From: JdFR-22 sp964534325
Lineage (GTDB): Archaea; Halobacteriota; Archaeoglobi; Archaeoglobales; Archaeoglobaceae
Assembly: GCA_964534325.1 (NCBI GenBank)
Contig: CAZHOR010000005.1
Span: 86,178 to 150,177, forward strand
Reading direction: 5' to 3'
DNA length: 64,000 nt
Shown: piece after piece, positions 14,498 to 23,399 of the stretch
How positions within the stretch are numbered: the stretch's first letter is position 1
Layout of the letters: every line of letters begins with the position of its first letter
Program-made: the position numbers and the translations under genes
Notes under the pieces: generated by a model
Told to the model about the DNA's origin: nothing
Seen by the model: only the letters and a program-made list of their open reading frames with translations
The model's database searches: none

Positions 14498-15886
14498 TTA
14501 ATTCCTTCTCAACAAATAGGCTACCGCCATCAAGCCCATAACAGGCATTATAACTTCAAAACCGGGGATCGAAGGCTGGGCTTCAGTTCCTGTAGGCTCT
14601 GGTGTTGGTGTCTTTGTTTTATCCAGAACTGAGGGGGTCTTTACGTGTTTAATAGGCATGGTGGTAGTAGGTATGCGGGTGCGGGTCACTTCAGGCTTAT
14701 CGGTCCCTGTTTCAGCCTTCTCAGGTTCTGATGTCCTTGTCTCCGTTTCTGAAGGTTTAGTGGTTTCGGATTCCGCTGTTCTTTCAGGAGTAGCAGTTGG
14801 CTGTGGTGTGGGAGTCTCAGTTACCTCAGAAAAGGGTGCTGTGGCGTATTTCAAGGCCTCTTTGGTGGTGTCGTGATAGCTTATGTGAACGTGTTCAGAG
14901 CTCAATGCGAGGGACGGGAATTGACCCACGGACTCTCCTGAGTCTATGGTGTCCGTCATCCATTGAGAGTCGGACTGAACCGCATATTTCAAGTTCTTGT
15001 TGGTAGCATCAAAGTAACCGATGTGCGCATTCCCCGAAGGGTCTATACCAAGTGAGGTGCCCACTCCTACATTGCCCCGGGACTCGATGGTCTGGACATC
15101 CCATCCGCTGCCCGAATACGAGGCATACTTGAGATTCTCGTTGGTAACATCATAATAGCTTATGTGGGGGTTGTCTTCAGAATCGATGGCCAGGGAGTTA
15201 CCCACACCCACACTCCCCCGGGAATCAACAGTCTGAGTATTCCATTCGCCGTCCGAAAGTGCGGCATACTTGAGATTCTCGTTGGTAACATCATAATAGC
15301 TTATGTGGATGTTATCCCCGGAATCAATGGCCATGGACGTGATGTATTTCCCTACATCTCCCTGGGAGTCTATGGTGTCCGTAACCCACTCAGAGCCGGA
15401 CCACATAGCATATTTGAGGTCCTTATTCCCTGAATCCCTATAGCAGATATGGGGCGTGTCTGAAGAGTCCAAAGCTATTGAACTGGAGCTGCCCACCTGC
15501 TCCCCAGAATCGACCGTCTGAACAATCCACTCAGAGCCCGTCCACTTAGCGTACTTCAAGTTCTGGGCGGATACATTGAAGTAACTGATGTGAGGGTGGC
15601 CCTCGGAATCAACGGCAATAGATGTGTCAATACCTACATTGGCCTGAGAATCTACCACCTGGACCTCCCACTGGGAGCCGGACCACTTAGCGTACTTGAG
15701 GTCCTCATTGTAGACATCATAGTAGCTTATATGGGGGTTACCTTCAGAGTCGGTGGCAATAGAAGTTGACCAGCCGACCCACTCCCCCTCATCTACGATC
15801 TCGATTGACCACTCCGCTGCCGAGACCTGACCCAAAAAGACAGTTATTGCCAGCAAGGCTATAAGGCTCTTGGATACGGTCTTCAT
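14498..15886 (-). CDS. Secreted seven-bladed beta-propeller protein with Thr/Pro linker and PGF-CTERM-like anchor
   Basis: A 462-residue exported protein. Residues 1-23 are a signal peptide ending near VSAAEW. Seven tandem repeats of about 46-47 residues follow, each with the pattern GNPHISYYDVxNxxLKYAxWSGSxW and ending IDSxGxVG. The LKYA element occurs seven times, predicting a closed seven-bladed propeller. Next comes a Thr/Pro/Glu-rich linker (ETPTPQP, TETRTSEPEK), then PGFEVIMPVMGLMAVAYLLRRN, a PGF-CTERM-type tail normally cut and lipid-anchored by archaeosortase A. It is thus probably displayed on the S-layer. The ligand is unknown. Two DNA copies of one blade are identical over 46 bases, suggesting recent repeat exchange. 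AGAGGTTT precedes the ATG. Confidence 0.88.
   Translation of the reverse strand: MKTVSKSLIALLAITVFLGQVSAAEWSIEIVDEGEWVGWSTSIATDSEGNPHISYYDVYNEDLKYAKWSGSQWEVQVVDSQANVGIDTSIAVDSEGHPHISYFNVSAQNLKYAKWTGSEWIVQTVDSGEQVGSSSSIALDSSDTPHICYRDSGNKDLKYAMWSGSEWVTDTIDSQGDVGKYITSMAIDSGDNIHISYYDVTNENLKYAALSDGEWNTQTVDSRGSVGVGNSLAIDSEDNPHISYYDVTNENLKYASYSGSGWDVQTIESRGNVGVGTSLGIDPSGNAHIGYFDATNKNLKYAVQSDSQWMTDTIDSGESVGQFPSLALSSEHVHISYHDTTKEALKYATAPFSEVTETPTPQPTATPERTAESETTKPSETETRTSEPEKAETGTDKPEVTRTRIPTTTMPIKHVKTPSVLDKTKTPTPEPTGTEAQPSIPGFEVIMPVMGLMAVAYLLRRN
15122..15308. repeat. Identical 46-base repeat pair within the propeller gene
   Basis: Bases 15122-15167 and 15263-15308 are identical, starting GGCATACTTGAGATTC and ending AATAGCTTATGTGG. 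They are offset by 141 bases, exactly 47 codons, one propeller blade. Identity at the DNA level, where the other blades differ, indicates a recent duplication or gene conversion. Confidence 0.85.
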
Positions 15887-15986
15887 AAACCTCTAACTCC
15901 GTATAAGTTAAAGGGCGGCGAATACTTAATAATTTTGGGTTGATTTACCTTGTTCACTCAAAGCTGAATTAGCCTGAACCAGCTTT

Positions 15987-16586
15987 TTACTTGATGTCAT
16001 GAACCGCAAACAGTTGAAAAGCCTTTCTGGGGTAAAAATATGCCACAAGTTGGGTTAGGTCAGCCATTCCTCTCCATAACAAACTGTCCTCATTGTTTAT
16101 TAGCCTATTACCAACCCTTTTCCACCCATATAAGCCTCTCACTTTAAACCCCATTTTTTCAAGCTCTTCTACAGTCCAACCACACCTGTGCTCCATAAAC
16201 GGGTTGTTGTCCATGGCTTCCTGCCTGATGTAACCATTAGGAGTAGCCAGAATGACCTTCTTTGTAGCCCACCTCTTCATTTTCATCACTAACTCCCTAC
16301 CAGACTCTTTCTCCATGTGCTCTAAAGCAAATAGAAGGATAACTGCGTCAAAGGAGTTGGGTTTGAAATCCACCTGATCCAAGAGAGCCCGGATATGATC
16401 GTTATGGATGGGGCTCTCTTTGCTTTCTCTTAGATAGGGCTCGAAAGCATCCACACCCAACGAATAATCAGTGTCAAAATGCTGGATTGGCGAATCATTC
16501 CCACAGCCCAGGTCCAGAACAGTGCTACAGTCCTCAAGCTCCTTCCTCAAAATTCTCTCGATAGAGAAAATAATACTATGCTTCAC
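15987..16586 (-). CDS. Class I SAM-dependent methyltransferase
   Basis: A 199-residue methyltransferase-fold protein. The SAM-binding loop VLDLGCGN (23-30) is followed by the acidic residue of motif II (LGVDAFEPYL, about 41-50) and the later motif FDAVILLFALEHMEKESG with VILATPNG. This pattern is typical of the Methyltransf_11/UbiE-like group. The substrate cannot be told. The start appears to be GTG at 16586. The first 11 bases overlap the preceding HEAT-repeat gene, so the two are co-translated. The C-terminus ends in an aromatic, basic region (YFYPRKAFQLFAVHD) that may contact membrane or substrate. Confidence 0.88.
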   Translation of the reverse strand: MKHSIIFSIERILRKELEDCSTVLDLGCGNDSPIQHFDTDYSLGVDAFEPYLRESKESPIHNDHIRALLDQVDFKPNSFDAVILLFALEHMEKESGRELVMKMKRWATKKVILATPNGYIRQEAMDNNPFMEHRCGWTVEELEKMGFKVRGLYGWKRVGNRLINNEDSLLWRGMADLTQLVAYFYPRKAFQLFAVHDIK

Positions 16587-17247
16587 CTCTACTTATTTTG
16601 TTCAATGATTCCTGAGCTAAATCCTTTACAGCCATATCCTTGAATTCGCCCTGATGATAGATCTGGACCATGATTCCATCCTCCAATAACTCATTCAATC
16701 CTTCTACGGCTTTCTCGGCACCGAGCTCACCCAGTGCCCATGCCGCATAACCCCTTATCTCCGGCTCCTGGTGATCGAGCAAGGGCAGAAGTTTTTCGAC
16801 CGGGTCGGGGTAGGCATCTACAATGTTCTTAGCTGCTCTTCCCAGGGCGTAGATAACGAATTTGAGCTCAACCTCTTCATTATCCAGTAGGGACGCTGTC
16901 ATGTTCTTGAAATCCTCAAACTCCTGGGAGTTTCTTCCTATCTCCCCTATGGCCACGGGAGCTCCCCTGCAGTAAGCTCCGCTCTCATCATTCAGATGCC
17001 AGAAAAGCCTCCTCAAGATGTTCTTCACATGCTCCCCACCTTCCCGTCCCTGCTCCTGTTCCTGTCCTAGTTCCTGTCCTTGTTCTTGCTTTTTACATAC
17101 CAGACCCAGGGCTTCACTCGCCCTGTAGATGTACAGGTCTTCGCCGTAGAGGAAGGTGATAAGCTCTTTACACACCTTTTTGAGGTCCTGTGAGTAAAGT
17201 GGTTCGTAGTCCCTATTCATCAGCAGATCCTTTAGCTCTCCCTTCAT
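16576..17247 (-). CDS. HEAT-repeat protein
   Basis: A 223-residue all-helical protein. A DVU0298-like pattern is present: a short N-terminal helix pair (LKDLLMNRDYEPLYSQDLKKVCKEL), then HEAT-type repeats such as EIRGYAAWALGELGAEKAVEGLNELL near residues 165-190. A low-complexity Gln/Glu insert (about residues 54-69) interrupts the first repeat, with EQGQ/EQEQ units that suggest slippage. HEAT proteins act as scaffolds or lyase-like helpers, and no catalytic motif is visible. The ATG follows GGAGAGATC. It overlaps the downstream methyltransferase by 11 bases, so a joint role in protein or cofactor modification is possible but unproven. Confidence 0.82.
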   Translation of the reverse strand: MKGELKDLLMNRDYEPLYSQDLKKVCKELITFLYGEDLYIYRASEALGLVCKKQEQGQELGQEQEQGREGGEHVKNILRRLFWHLNDESGAYCRGAPVAIGEIGRNSQEFEDFKNMTASLLDNEEVELKFVIYALGRAAKNIVDAYPDPVEKLLPLLDHQEPEIRGYAAWALGELGAEKAVEGLNELLEDGIMVQIYHQGEFKDMAVKDLAQESLNKISRGEA

Positions 17248-17278
17248 GATCTCTCCACTCCAACCTCTATAATTAAAA

Positions 17279-17914
17279 TTACTTCAGTATTTTTCCTGTT
17301 TTCTGGTACCACAGCTGGAGGTCCAGCTCTGCAACACAAACCTCTTTTTCTCCAGCCATGGACTTAAGGGCTTCCTCACATTCAATATATTTTCGAGAAT
17401 TCATGTTAGAGTTTTCTAAATGGTTCTCCTCTACAAGACACTTGATTATATGGCGGTCAACTATGGCCACATCCCTTCTTCCTATATTCCTCAGGAAGTG
17501 GCTTGCCTCTTTAAGCCCCAGCCCCTTGACGTTCTTCACCAAAAAATTCCGGGGAGCTCCACCGTCGAGGCCTTCCTGGATGGAGGAGAAATTATCCAGT
17601 GCTTCTCTGATGTAGCCTGCTTTTCTGTTGTGAAATCTTACTCCCGCATTCTTTAAGAGGTTTTGAAGCTTTTCTGTGATTATATCATCGAGTTGCTCGT
17701 CCTCTAATGATTTCTGGAATTTTAATCCGGCAGTTGCCGAAGAGTTGGCGGTGGATATGCAAAAGGCCAGCTCCGACTGGATCGTGGCCTCGACTTCAAG
17801 CTCCACAAAAGGTGAAAAATCGAAAGTGGTCTTTCCTTTGCTACCCAGGGTCTCAAACTCCTTGATCCTCTTACCGATTATGCTCTGGCAATCGATCACC
17901 ATTGATCCAGACAT
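17279..17914 (-). CDS. ogg: 8-oxoguanine DNA glycosylase/AP lyase, Ogg2 type
   Basis: A 211-residue HhH-GPD repair enzyme. The helix-hairpin-helix GLGLKEASHFLRNIG (about residues 132-146) contains the Lys expected as Schiff-base nucleophile. It is followed by VAIVDRHI, which supplies the catalytic Asp. The ending with LDLQLWYQKTGKILK matches archaeal Ogg2 proteins, where the C-terminus contacts the 8-oxoguanine base. It removes 8-oxoG opposite cytosine and nicks the abasic site. The first ATG at 17914 is used; one four codons later is possible. It stands 31 bases upstream of the HEAT-repeat gene on the same strand and may share its transcript. Confidence 0.9.
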   Translation of the reverse strand: MSGSMVIDCQSIIGKRIKEFETLGSKGKTTFDFSPFVELEVEATIQSELAFCISTANSSATAGLKFQKSLEDEQLDDIITEKLQNLLKNAGVRFHNRKAGYIREALDNFSSIQEGLDGGAPRNFLVKNVKGLGLKEASHFLRNIGRRDVAIVDRHIIKCLVEENHLENSNMNSRKYIECEEALKSMAGEKEVCVAELDLQLWYQKTGKILK

Positions 17915-18277
17915 TGTAAGGGAAGTATGTTGTTGCTTTTTTAACTTTTTCAGTAATCCAAAAGTGTATCTTAAAAATTTTCAAATCATAAACTATGAGG
18001 CTGTATTAGGGGATAAATGAATTAAAGCTCTCGAAAAGAATATATTAAATATAAATATATTATAGTAAAAAAGTTAAAAATAACAAAGTTTTTAAGATAG
18101 AAAACAATAAATTCTTGACCGCGGGAGGTTACTCAAGGGGAAGTGTTGAGCTTACAATTTTTTATTTTTACCCACAAAGCCTCTTTTGGGCTTGGAACAG
18201 CTGGAGTAACTTTTCATATGGTCTAAGAATGTGTTTAAAAGAGTATTGAAGCAATAATGTTTTATAGGGGGTAAAAA
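17915..18277. other. AT-rich intergenic region with an inverted repeat, leader of the large surface-protein gene
   Basis: These 363 bases separate divergent genes. Bases 17940-18110 are very AT-rich and probably hold promoters for both sides. From 18119 the composition rises. GTTACTC (18128-18134) and GAGTAAC (18204-18210) form a perfect seven-base inverted repeat that encloses a smaller hairpin of the AAGCC/GGCTT type near 18176-18192. It could be a structured 5' leader. Ribosome site GGGGGT lies before the ATG at 18278. No ORF above 30 codons with a credible start was seen. Confidence 0.4.
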
Positions 18278-21200
18278 ATGAATAAAAAGGTTTTAATGGC
18301 TGGAATGGCAGTTGTGCTGCTATTGGCTCTTTTGACCTCCGGAAGCGCCGAAGAAGTAGAAGCTGATCCCTCCAATTTAAGGATAATGGAGGCGGCAGAT
18401 GATCTGGTCTTCATTCGGAGCCCACTGGCACCGGGCTACTGTCCGTCCAGTGGAGGGAGCACTACCTACGAATACATATCTGGTATAAACTACACTCGAA
18501 ATCCGTCAGGTACCATGATAATCACGGTAGAGGTATTCATTACCAATCCCACAGGCTGTACATACGGAAATCCCTGTCCGGAATACGATAACAGCCCGGA
18601 ATATGTAAATGCGTGGGTTGACTGGGATGGAGACGGCGTATTCGAGAGCCATGAAAAAGTGATAGACGAGGCATTGACCAGCTACCTCGGCCTGAACTAC
18701 TACGGCACCATGACCACCTCAGAGATCGTGACCATTCCCAACGGTTCAGCTAACACTACGTGGTTGAGAGTGAATCTGGGGTGGGATTATGACCCCAACG
18801 ACCCCTGTGAGTCCTCCTGGACCTGGGGAGACGTATTCGATGAGCAAATATCTACGGAAACCGAATTACCACAAATAGAAGATATAGTTGTGACTGGTCC
18901 ACCCGGCGATGAAGACAATCCCATGACCACATATCCCGTCACACTGGAAGCAATCACTTCAACTGTTCCCGGATTCGTTATAGACAGCATAAGCTGGTCA
19001 GGAGACGATATTCCTTCAGGAGCGACCGGCAGCCCATACACTTACACTCCAGCAGCTGGGACCCACGGCAACAAGAACGTACAGTGCACCATAACATATG
19101 AGAAAACCGCAACAGCCGAAACAGGCGAGGATACCATGGCCAAAGGCTACAAGCTGTTCTTTGAGAAAAGTGGAGATGAGGACAGTGATGGTGAGCCCAA
19201 CTGGTTCGAGCACTGGGCTACCGATGGAGCTGTTCCCAGGCTGGGTGAAGCTTATTACGATCCTGCTATGGTCTATTATGGCTGTTTTGGTTGTACAGGC
19301 ACCAGAGTTGAGCTGGGACCGAGTGCGGCCGGACAGCATTATGGCAGTGCCATTGTCCTCAACACTTACTTCGGGACAGAGAGCTTTGGAGGGCCTTCAA
19401 TTACCGGTATTGACTGTGCATCGGAGGTTGTTGCCCACGAATTCTATCACAAGTGGGTGTGGCAGAACTGGCAATCAGGTGGGATGTGGGTAGGTAAAAC
19501 GGATTCCGACCAGAGCGGAAGTTACGATGACGACCTTCCTGACGATTACGAGAACACCGTATCCCATACGTGGAATAATGATACCGACACCTATGACCTG
19601 GAGCACAAAAAATCCTCCATATACAAGTACTACGGTGACCAGGAATATATGGCCATGAGAACAGGTAATCTAACTAAAGGAAATCCTGCAAAGGACTGGG
19701 CCAATCCCGGAAAGCAGACCAATTCTCTCTACGACACCGTGGATGTAGCGGTCAAGAGCTTGTTCTCCATGGATAACGGACCTCTAAAAGCCAATTTTAC
19801 CGGTCTGAACACTGAAGAGGGCGAAGATACTGATGCCGACGGCCTCTACGAGTATCTGACGGTCACTTCAGAATTGAACGTCACCACCGGCGGAATGGGG
19901 AACATGGTAGCTATACTGAAGGACCTTTCAGGGAATCAAATATCTGTGGTGAACCGGCCTTTGGACTTATCAATGGGAATCCAGAACATTACTGTGCGTT
20001 TCGACGGAGTTGACGTGTGGAACCACGGAGTGAACGGCTCTTATAACGTCAGCATGGTCATGAGCAACGAATTCGATCATCCCAGTGATGTGGATAACCA
20101 GTATTTCGCTACCTCTGCCTACCGCTACACCGACTTCCAGTTCCGGGCCGCTGAGTTCACCCGGAATTATTCCGAGTTAACAGTAGATACAGACAGTGAT
20201 AAACTGTATAATTACCTGATAATAAACGTTGGAACTTACGTCAGGGAATCGGGAGAATACACTGTCGTGGGATGGCTTTATGATGGCAACGAGACCAAAA
20301 TAACCACCACACATAATACTACCCATCTAAACACAGGTAAAAATATGGTGATGCTCCTTTTCAGCGGTGAAGACATCAGGTACAGCAGATTGAGTGGACC
20401 ATATTATTTGAGGTACCTCACGTTGATGGAGGATGGAGAACAAATCGATTTCATTTTGGATGCCTACTCCACAGATGACTATAGATTCGACCGATTCCAG
20501 ACAAGAGAAGCAGAATTGAGGGACTCTTATGAATCATGGGGTAAAGACCCCAACAAGAACAAATTCTACGATTATCTGACGGTAGCTGTAGGCATAAGAA
20601 CCTATGAACCGGGCAAATATACGGTACTCGGGGACCTTTATGACGAGAAAGGGAATATGGTAGGGCAGGTGTCCGGTGAAAAAGAATTCGAAGGTACCGG
20701 GACCGAGTACATACAGCTGAACTTCCTGGGGAAGGACATATTCCTCAACGGGATGGACGGACCCTATTTCTTGAAGCACGTGTCCCTCATCGGTGAAAAC
20801 GGTATTGTGGACTATCAGGAGGATGCTCATGCAACCTCAGCTTACAAAGTGGGGATGTTCAGACCACTGGTGATGCTGGCTGGCGCCTATAAAGACGAGG
20901 GTGAAGACGCTGACGGTAACGGCTTATACGATAATCTTACGGTATGTGCTGCAGTTTTAACTACGGACAGCGGTAGGTGTGTGCTCCACGCAAGACTGGT
21001 CGACCAGAACGGGAAAGAGATACTGTGGGCCAAAAATGCTGCCGATGTAACCGGCTGCCTGTATAATTTCGGAGTTGATGACCTGAAATCTGATGAGATG
21101 AAGGCCTGCATACCCAATACCATATGCATCAATTTCTCAGGCGAATACATTAACGCAAACCAGGAGGACGGCCCATATGAGGTAAGCGATGTATTTGTCT

Positions 21201-22156
21201 ATCACACTGGAGACGTCTTTGTCCCTGACTACGCAAGAAAACCCGCCAAGACCGCTGAATATGGATTCACTCAGTTCGAAAAAGCCGGCATACTGACAGG
21301 AGTAGTAGTTGACAGCAACGGAAATCCTGTTCCCAACTCTGTGGTGATCATCGAGGGAGTGGATTACGATTACGCTGACTCCCATGGCAAATACCTGCTC
21401 ACCATACTGAAGAGCGGGACCTATGAAGTGAGAGCCGACCCACCTACAGGTTCAGAGCTTATAGGGGACTCTGCCACGATCACTGCCACAGTTGGAGAGA
21501 AAGTGGTCTATAATTTCACTTTGGTGACAGGTGAAGAGCTGAAGAACAAGGTCTATCTGAATCCCGATGTTAGCAGAGCCAGGTTCTGCTCCACCACCAC
21601 GGTAGAGATCTGGGTCGATGCTGCAGACCTCAAATCAGGGCAGATCGAGCTGCTGTACGATCCAAACTGTGCTGAAGTGGTTAACTTCATAAGGAACAAG
21701 GAAGTATTTGCCCTGGGTGGATGGAACCATCAGGCAGGGAGAGAATGGATAACCTTTGCCACAGAAAAAGAAGGCATCACTGGAAAATATTTGGTGGGGA
21801 AACTGGAGATACACTGCATCGACGATAGCTGTAAGTGCTCAACTCCCTTCAAATTCGGAGATAAGAGCGCATTATTCGATCCTATGGGAGACAGAATAAA
21901 GACCAACTGGATGAACGGAGAATTCGAGTGCTGGTGCGCACTATGCGGTGATGTCAACTGCGATGGCAAGGTGAACATGGGTGACGTTATCCTCCTGTTG
22001 AACCATGTGACCTACGGATACTCCATCTGCGATAGGTGGGCAGCAGACGTCAACTGTGATGGAGAAATCGATATGGGTGATGTGGGACTTCTCCACAATT
22101 ACGTGACCTACAAAGAGTACCCGCTTCGCTGCTGTGAGCTGAAGGTGGAGAAATAG
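18278..22156 (+). CDS. Giant secreted protein with GEVED-like, metalloprotease-like, repeat, carboxypeptidase-regulatory, cohesin and dockerin domains
   Basis: A 1292-residue exported protein. In order: signal peptide (1-24, ending SGSAEE); GEVED-like domain (about 45-185, YVNAWVDWDGDGVFE); Ig-like domain (195-285); protease-like domain with HEFYH at 387-391, the zinc-binding HExxH pattern; four tandem repeats of about 110-130 residues (DxDxDGLYxYLTV ... GPYxLxxV) spanning about 505-1000; carboxypeptidase-regulatory-like domain from about 1003 (GVVVDSNGNPVPNS); cohesin-like domain about 1090-1215; and a C-terminal type-I dockerin (1222-1285) with both calcium loops, DVNCDGKVNMGD and DVNCDGEIDMGD. 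Carrying both cohesin and dockerin in one chain allows self-assembly or chain growth on the cell surface. The third zinc ligand is not identified. The next gene encodes a second cohesin with a membrane anchor. Confidence 0.88.
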   Translation: MNKKVLMAGMAVVLLLALLTSGSAEEVEADPSNLRIMEAADDLVFIRSPLAPGYCPSSGGSTTYEYISGINYTRNPSGTMIITVEVFITNPTGCTYGNPCPEYDNSPEYVNAWVDWDGDGVFESHEKVIDEALTSYLGLNYYGTMTTSEIVTIPNGSANTTWLRVNLGWDYDPNDPCESSWTWGDVFDEQISTETELPQIEDIVVTGPPGDEDNPMTTYPVTLEAITSTVPGFVIDSISWSGDDIPSGATGSPYTYTPAAGTHGNKNVQCTITYEKTATAETGEDTMAKGYKLFFEKSGDEDSDGEPNWFEHWATDGAVPRLGEAYYDPAMVYYGCFGCTGTRVELGPSAAGQHYGSAIVLNTYFGTESFGGPSITGIDCASEVVAHEFYHKWVWQNWQSGGMWVGKTDSDQSGSYDDDLPDDYENTVSHTWNNDTDTYDLEHKKSSIYKYYGDQEYMAMRTGNLTKGNPAKDWANPGKQTNSLYDTVDVAVKSLFSMDNGPLKANFTGLNTEEGEDTDADGLYEYLTVTSELNVTTGGMGNMVAILKDLSGNQISVVNRPLDLSMGIQNITVRFDGVDVWNHGVNGSYNVSMVMSNEFDHPSDVDNQYFATSAYRYTDFQFRAAEFTRNYSELTVDTDSDKLYNYLIINVGTYVRESGEYTVVGWLYDGNETKITTTHNTTHLNTGKNMVMLLFSGEDIRYSRLSGPYYLRYLTLMEDGEQIDFILDAYSTDDYRFDRFQTREAELRDSYESWGKDPNKNKFYDYLTVAVGIRTYEPGKYTVLGDLYDEKGNMVGQVSGEKEFEGTGTEYIQLNFLGKDIFLNGMDGPYFLKHVSLIGENGIVDYQEDAHATSAYKVGMFRPLVMLAGAYKDEGEDADGNGLYDNLTVCAAVLTTDSGRCVLHARLVDQNGKEILWAKNAADVTGCLYNFGVDDLKSDEMKACIPNTICINFSGEYINANQEDGPYEVSDVFVYHTGDVFVPDYARKPAKTAEYGFTQFEKAGILTGVVVDSNGNPVPNSVVIIEGVDYDYADSHGKYLLTILKSGTYEVRADPPTGSELIGDSATITATVGEKVVYNFTLVTGEELKNKVYLNPDVSRARFCSTTTVEIWVDAADLKSGQIELLYDPNCAEVVNFIRNKEVFALGGWNHQAGREWITFATEKEGITGKYLVGKLEIHCIDDSCKCSTPFKFGDKSALFDPMGDRIKTNWMNGEFECWCALCGDVNCDGKVNMGDVILLLNHVTYGYSICDRWAADVNCDGEIDMGDVGLLHNYVTYKEYPLRCCELKVEK

Positions 22157-22181
22157 AATAAAAATAAAACGAGGGAATGCT

Positions 22182-23012
22182 ATGGACCAGAATTTAATCA
22201 AATTTTTTCTTTTTTTTCTTTTGACCTTAATTCTATTAACTGTAGCTGCAACACCCCATGCACTATCTCAGGATGCGCTGCTGAACCCCCAAAAAGTTGA
22301 AGCCGCCGATGGAGCTGAAAAAGTTAGCATATGGGTCAACGCCTCGGATTTCCAGGGAGGACAAATAAACCTGACTTATGATCCTTCCTGCGTTAACATC
22401 ACCGATTTTGAGGTAGCTGAAGAATTCGTCATTTCGGGTAGGAACTCTAAACAACCGGGTAGGGAATTCATTACTTTTGCAGCCATGTACTCCATCACGG
22501 GTCAAGAGCTCATCGGGACGCTCGACATCCAGTGCAACTCTGAATGCGATACTGCACTAACCTTCGATAAGGATAGCGCCATATTCGACCCATATGGCAA
22601 AGAAATCCCTGTAGACTGGCAAGATGGAGTATGCGAGTGCTTGAGCTCATTCAAACCCCAGCCCAAACCCACACAAACCCCCCAACCAGGTGAAAGCAGT
22701 GGAAGCAGAGGCGGAGGTGGAGGGAGGATAGTAGTAGCTACTTCGCCTCCTGTCCAGCCCACAACCACCTCGATCACCACTCAAATACCTGCTGAGACCA
22801 CTACTCCCGAGTCAACACCCAAAACCACTTCAATTCCATCCACAACACCCACACCCTCTGCCACTGCGACTGCTCAAGAGACCTCTAAAGCCACAGCCAC
22901 AGCCATATCTACACCGATCACAGAGTACTTTGGCTCTACTCTCAGCATTGCAGCACTGGCACTGGTGGTAACCTCAATTGCAGTTATATTATACCTCATC
23001 GTTCGACGTTAG
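22182..23012 (+). CDS. Membrane-anchored cohesin-domain protein
   Basis: A 276-residue exported protein. The N-terminal signal peptide (LIKFFLFFLLTLILLTVAAT) is followed by a cohesin-like domain (about 33-155: VSIWVNASDFQGGQINLTYDPSC, then FITFA, GTLDIQC and DSAIFDP). It is clearly homologous to the cohesin of the preceding protein, including the extra cysteines. A Gly-rich patch (GGGGGR), a Thr/Pro-rich stalk of about 85 residues and a C-terminal transmembrane helix with a short basic tail (ILYLIVRR) complete it. This layout suits a surface receptor that holds dockerin-bearing proteins such as the upstream product. It starts 25 bases after that gene with GAGGGAATGCT before the ATG, and probably shares its mRNA. 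Confidence 0.88.
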   Translation: MDQNLIKFFLFFLLTLILLTVAATPHALSQDALLNPQKVEAADGAEKVSIWVNASDFQGGQINLTYDPSCVNITDFEVAEEFVISGRNSKQPGREFITFAAMYSITGQELIGTLDIQCNSECDTALTFDKDSAIFDPYGKEIPVDWQDGVCECLSSFKPQPKPTQTPQPGESSGSRGGGGGRIVVATSPPVQPTTTSITTQIPAETTTPESTPKTTSIPSTTPTPSATATAQETSKATATAISTPITEYFGSTLSIAALALVVTSIAVILYLIVRR

Positions 23013-23134
23013 CCTTATTTTTACCTATTTTCTTTGAGACCAGTCTTTACTAAGCGGTCTTTACTAAGGAATTAGTGCCAATAAAGAAGAATTGAGAATC
23101 GCTAATTTTATAATCCACACGGATAAGGAGAACT

Positions 23135-23314
23135 GTGTACTTTGAGGTGTGGGTGGACAGAATGAGAAAAGACGATGTAGAGAACTCCTTGCAGGAAGTG
23201 TGCGAGGAAGTCCACGAGGTCAGCTATGATTACCACTACATCGTAAAGGTCTCAGATGAAGCGTTGCTGAACCTCAATGGTATCAAAAAATATAGAGAGC
23301 ACTACAAGTGCTAA
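23135..23314 (+). CDS. Small hypothetical protein of 59 residues
   Basis: The frame GTG-TAC-TTT from 23135 to TAA at 23312-23314 encodes 59 residues, rich in Glu, Val and Tyr, beginning MYFEVWVDRMRKDDVENSL and ending IKKYREHYKC. AAGGAG lies four bases before the GTG, and a TATA-like TTTTATAAT occurs about 24 bases upstream, so both transcription and translation signals are in place. An internal ATG at 23162 is an alternative start. The strand-helix-strand pattern suggests a small compact alpha/beta fold. No family was recognised. It is followed by a short gap and a convergent FAD enzyme gene. Confidence 0.6.
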   Translation: MYFEVWVDRMRKDDVENSLQEVCEEVHEVSYDYHYIVKVSDEALLNLNGIKKYREHYKC

Positions 23315-23399
23315 TTCTTTACCGCTGAATATTGCTGGTACTCAAATCGCCAGACCTGCACTGATTTAATGTTGATTTAATGTCGATCTAATGTCTGAT

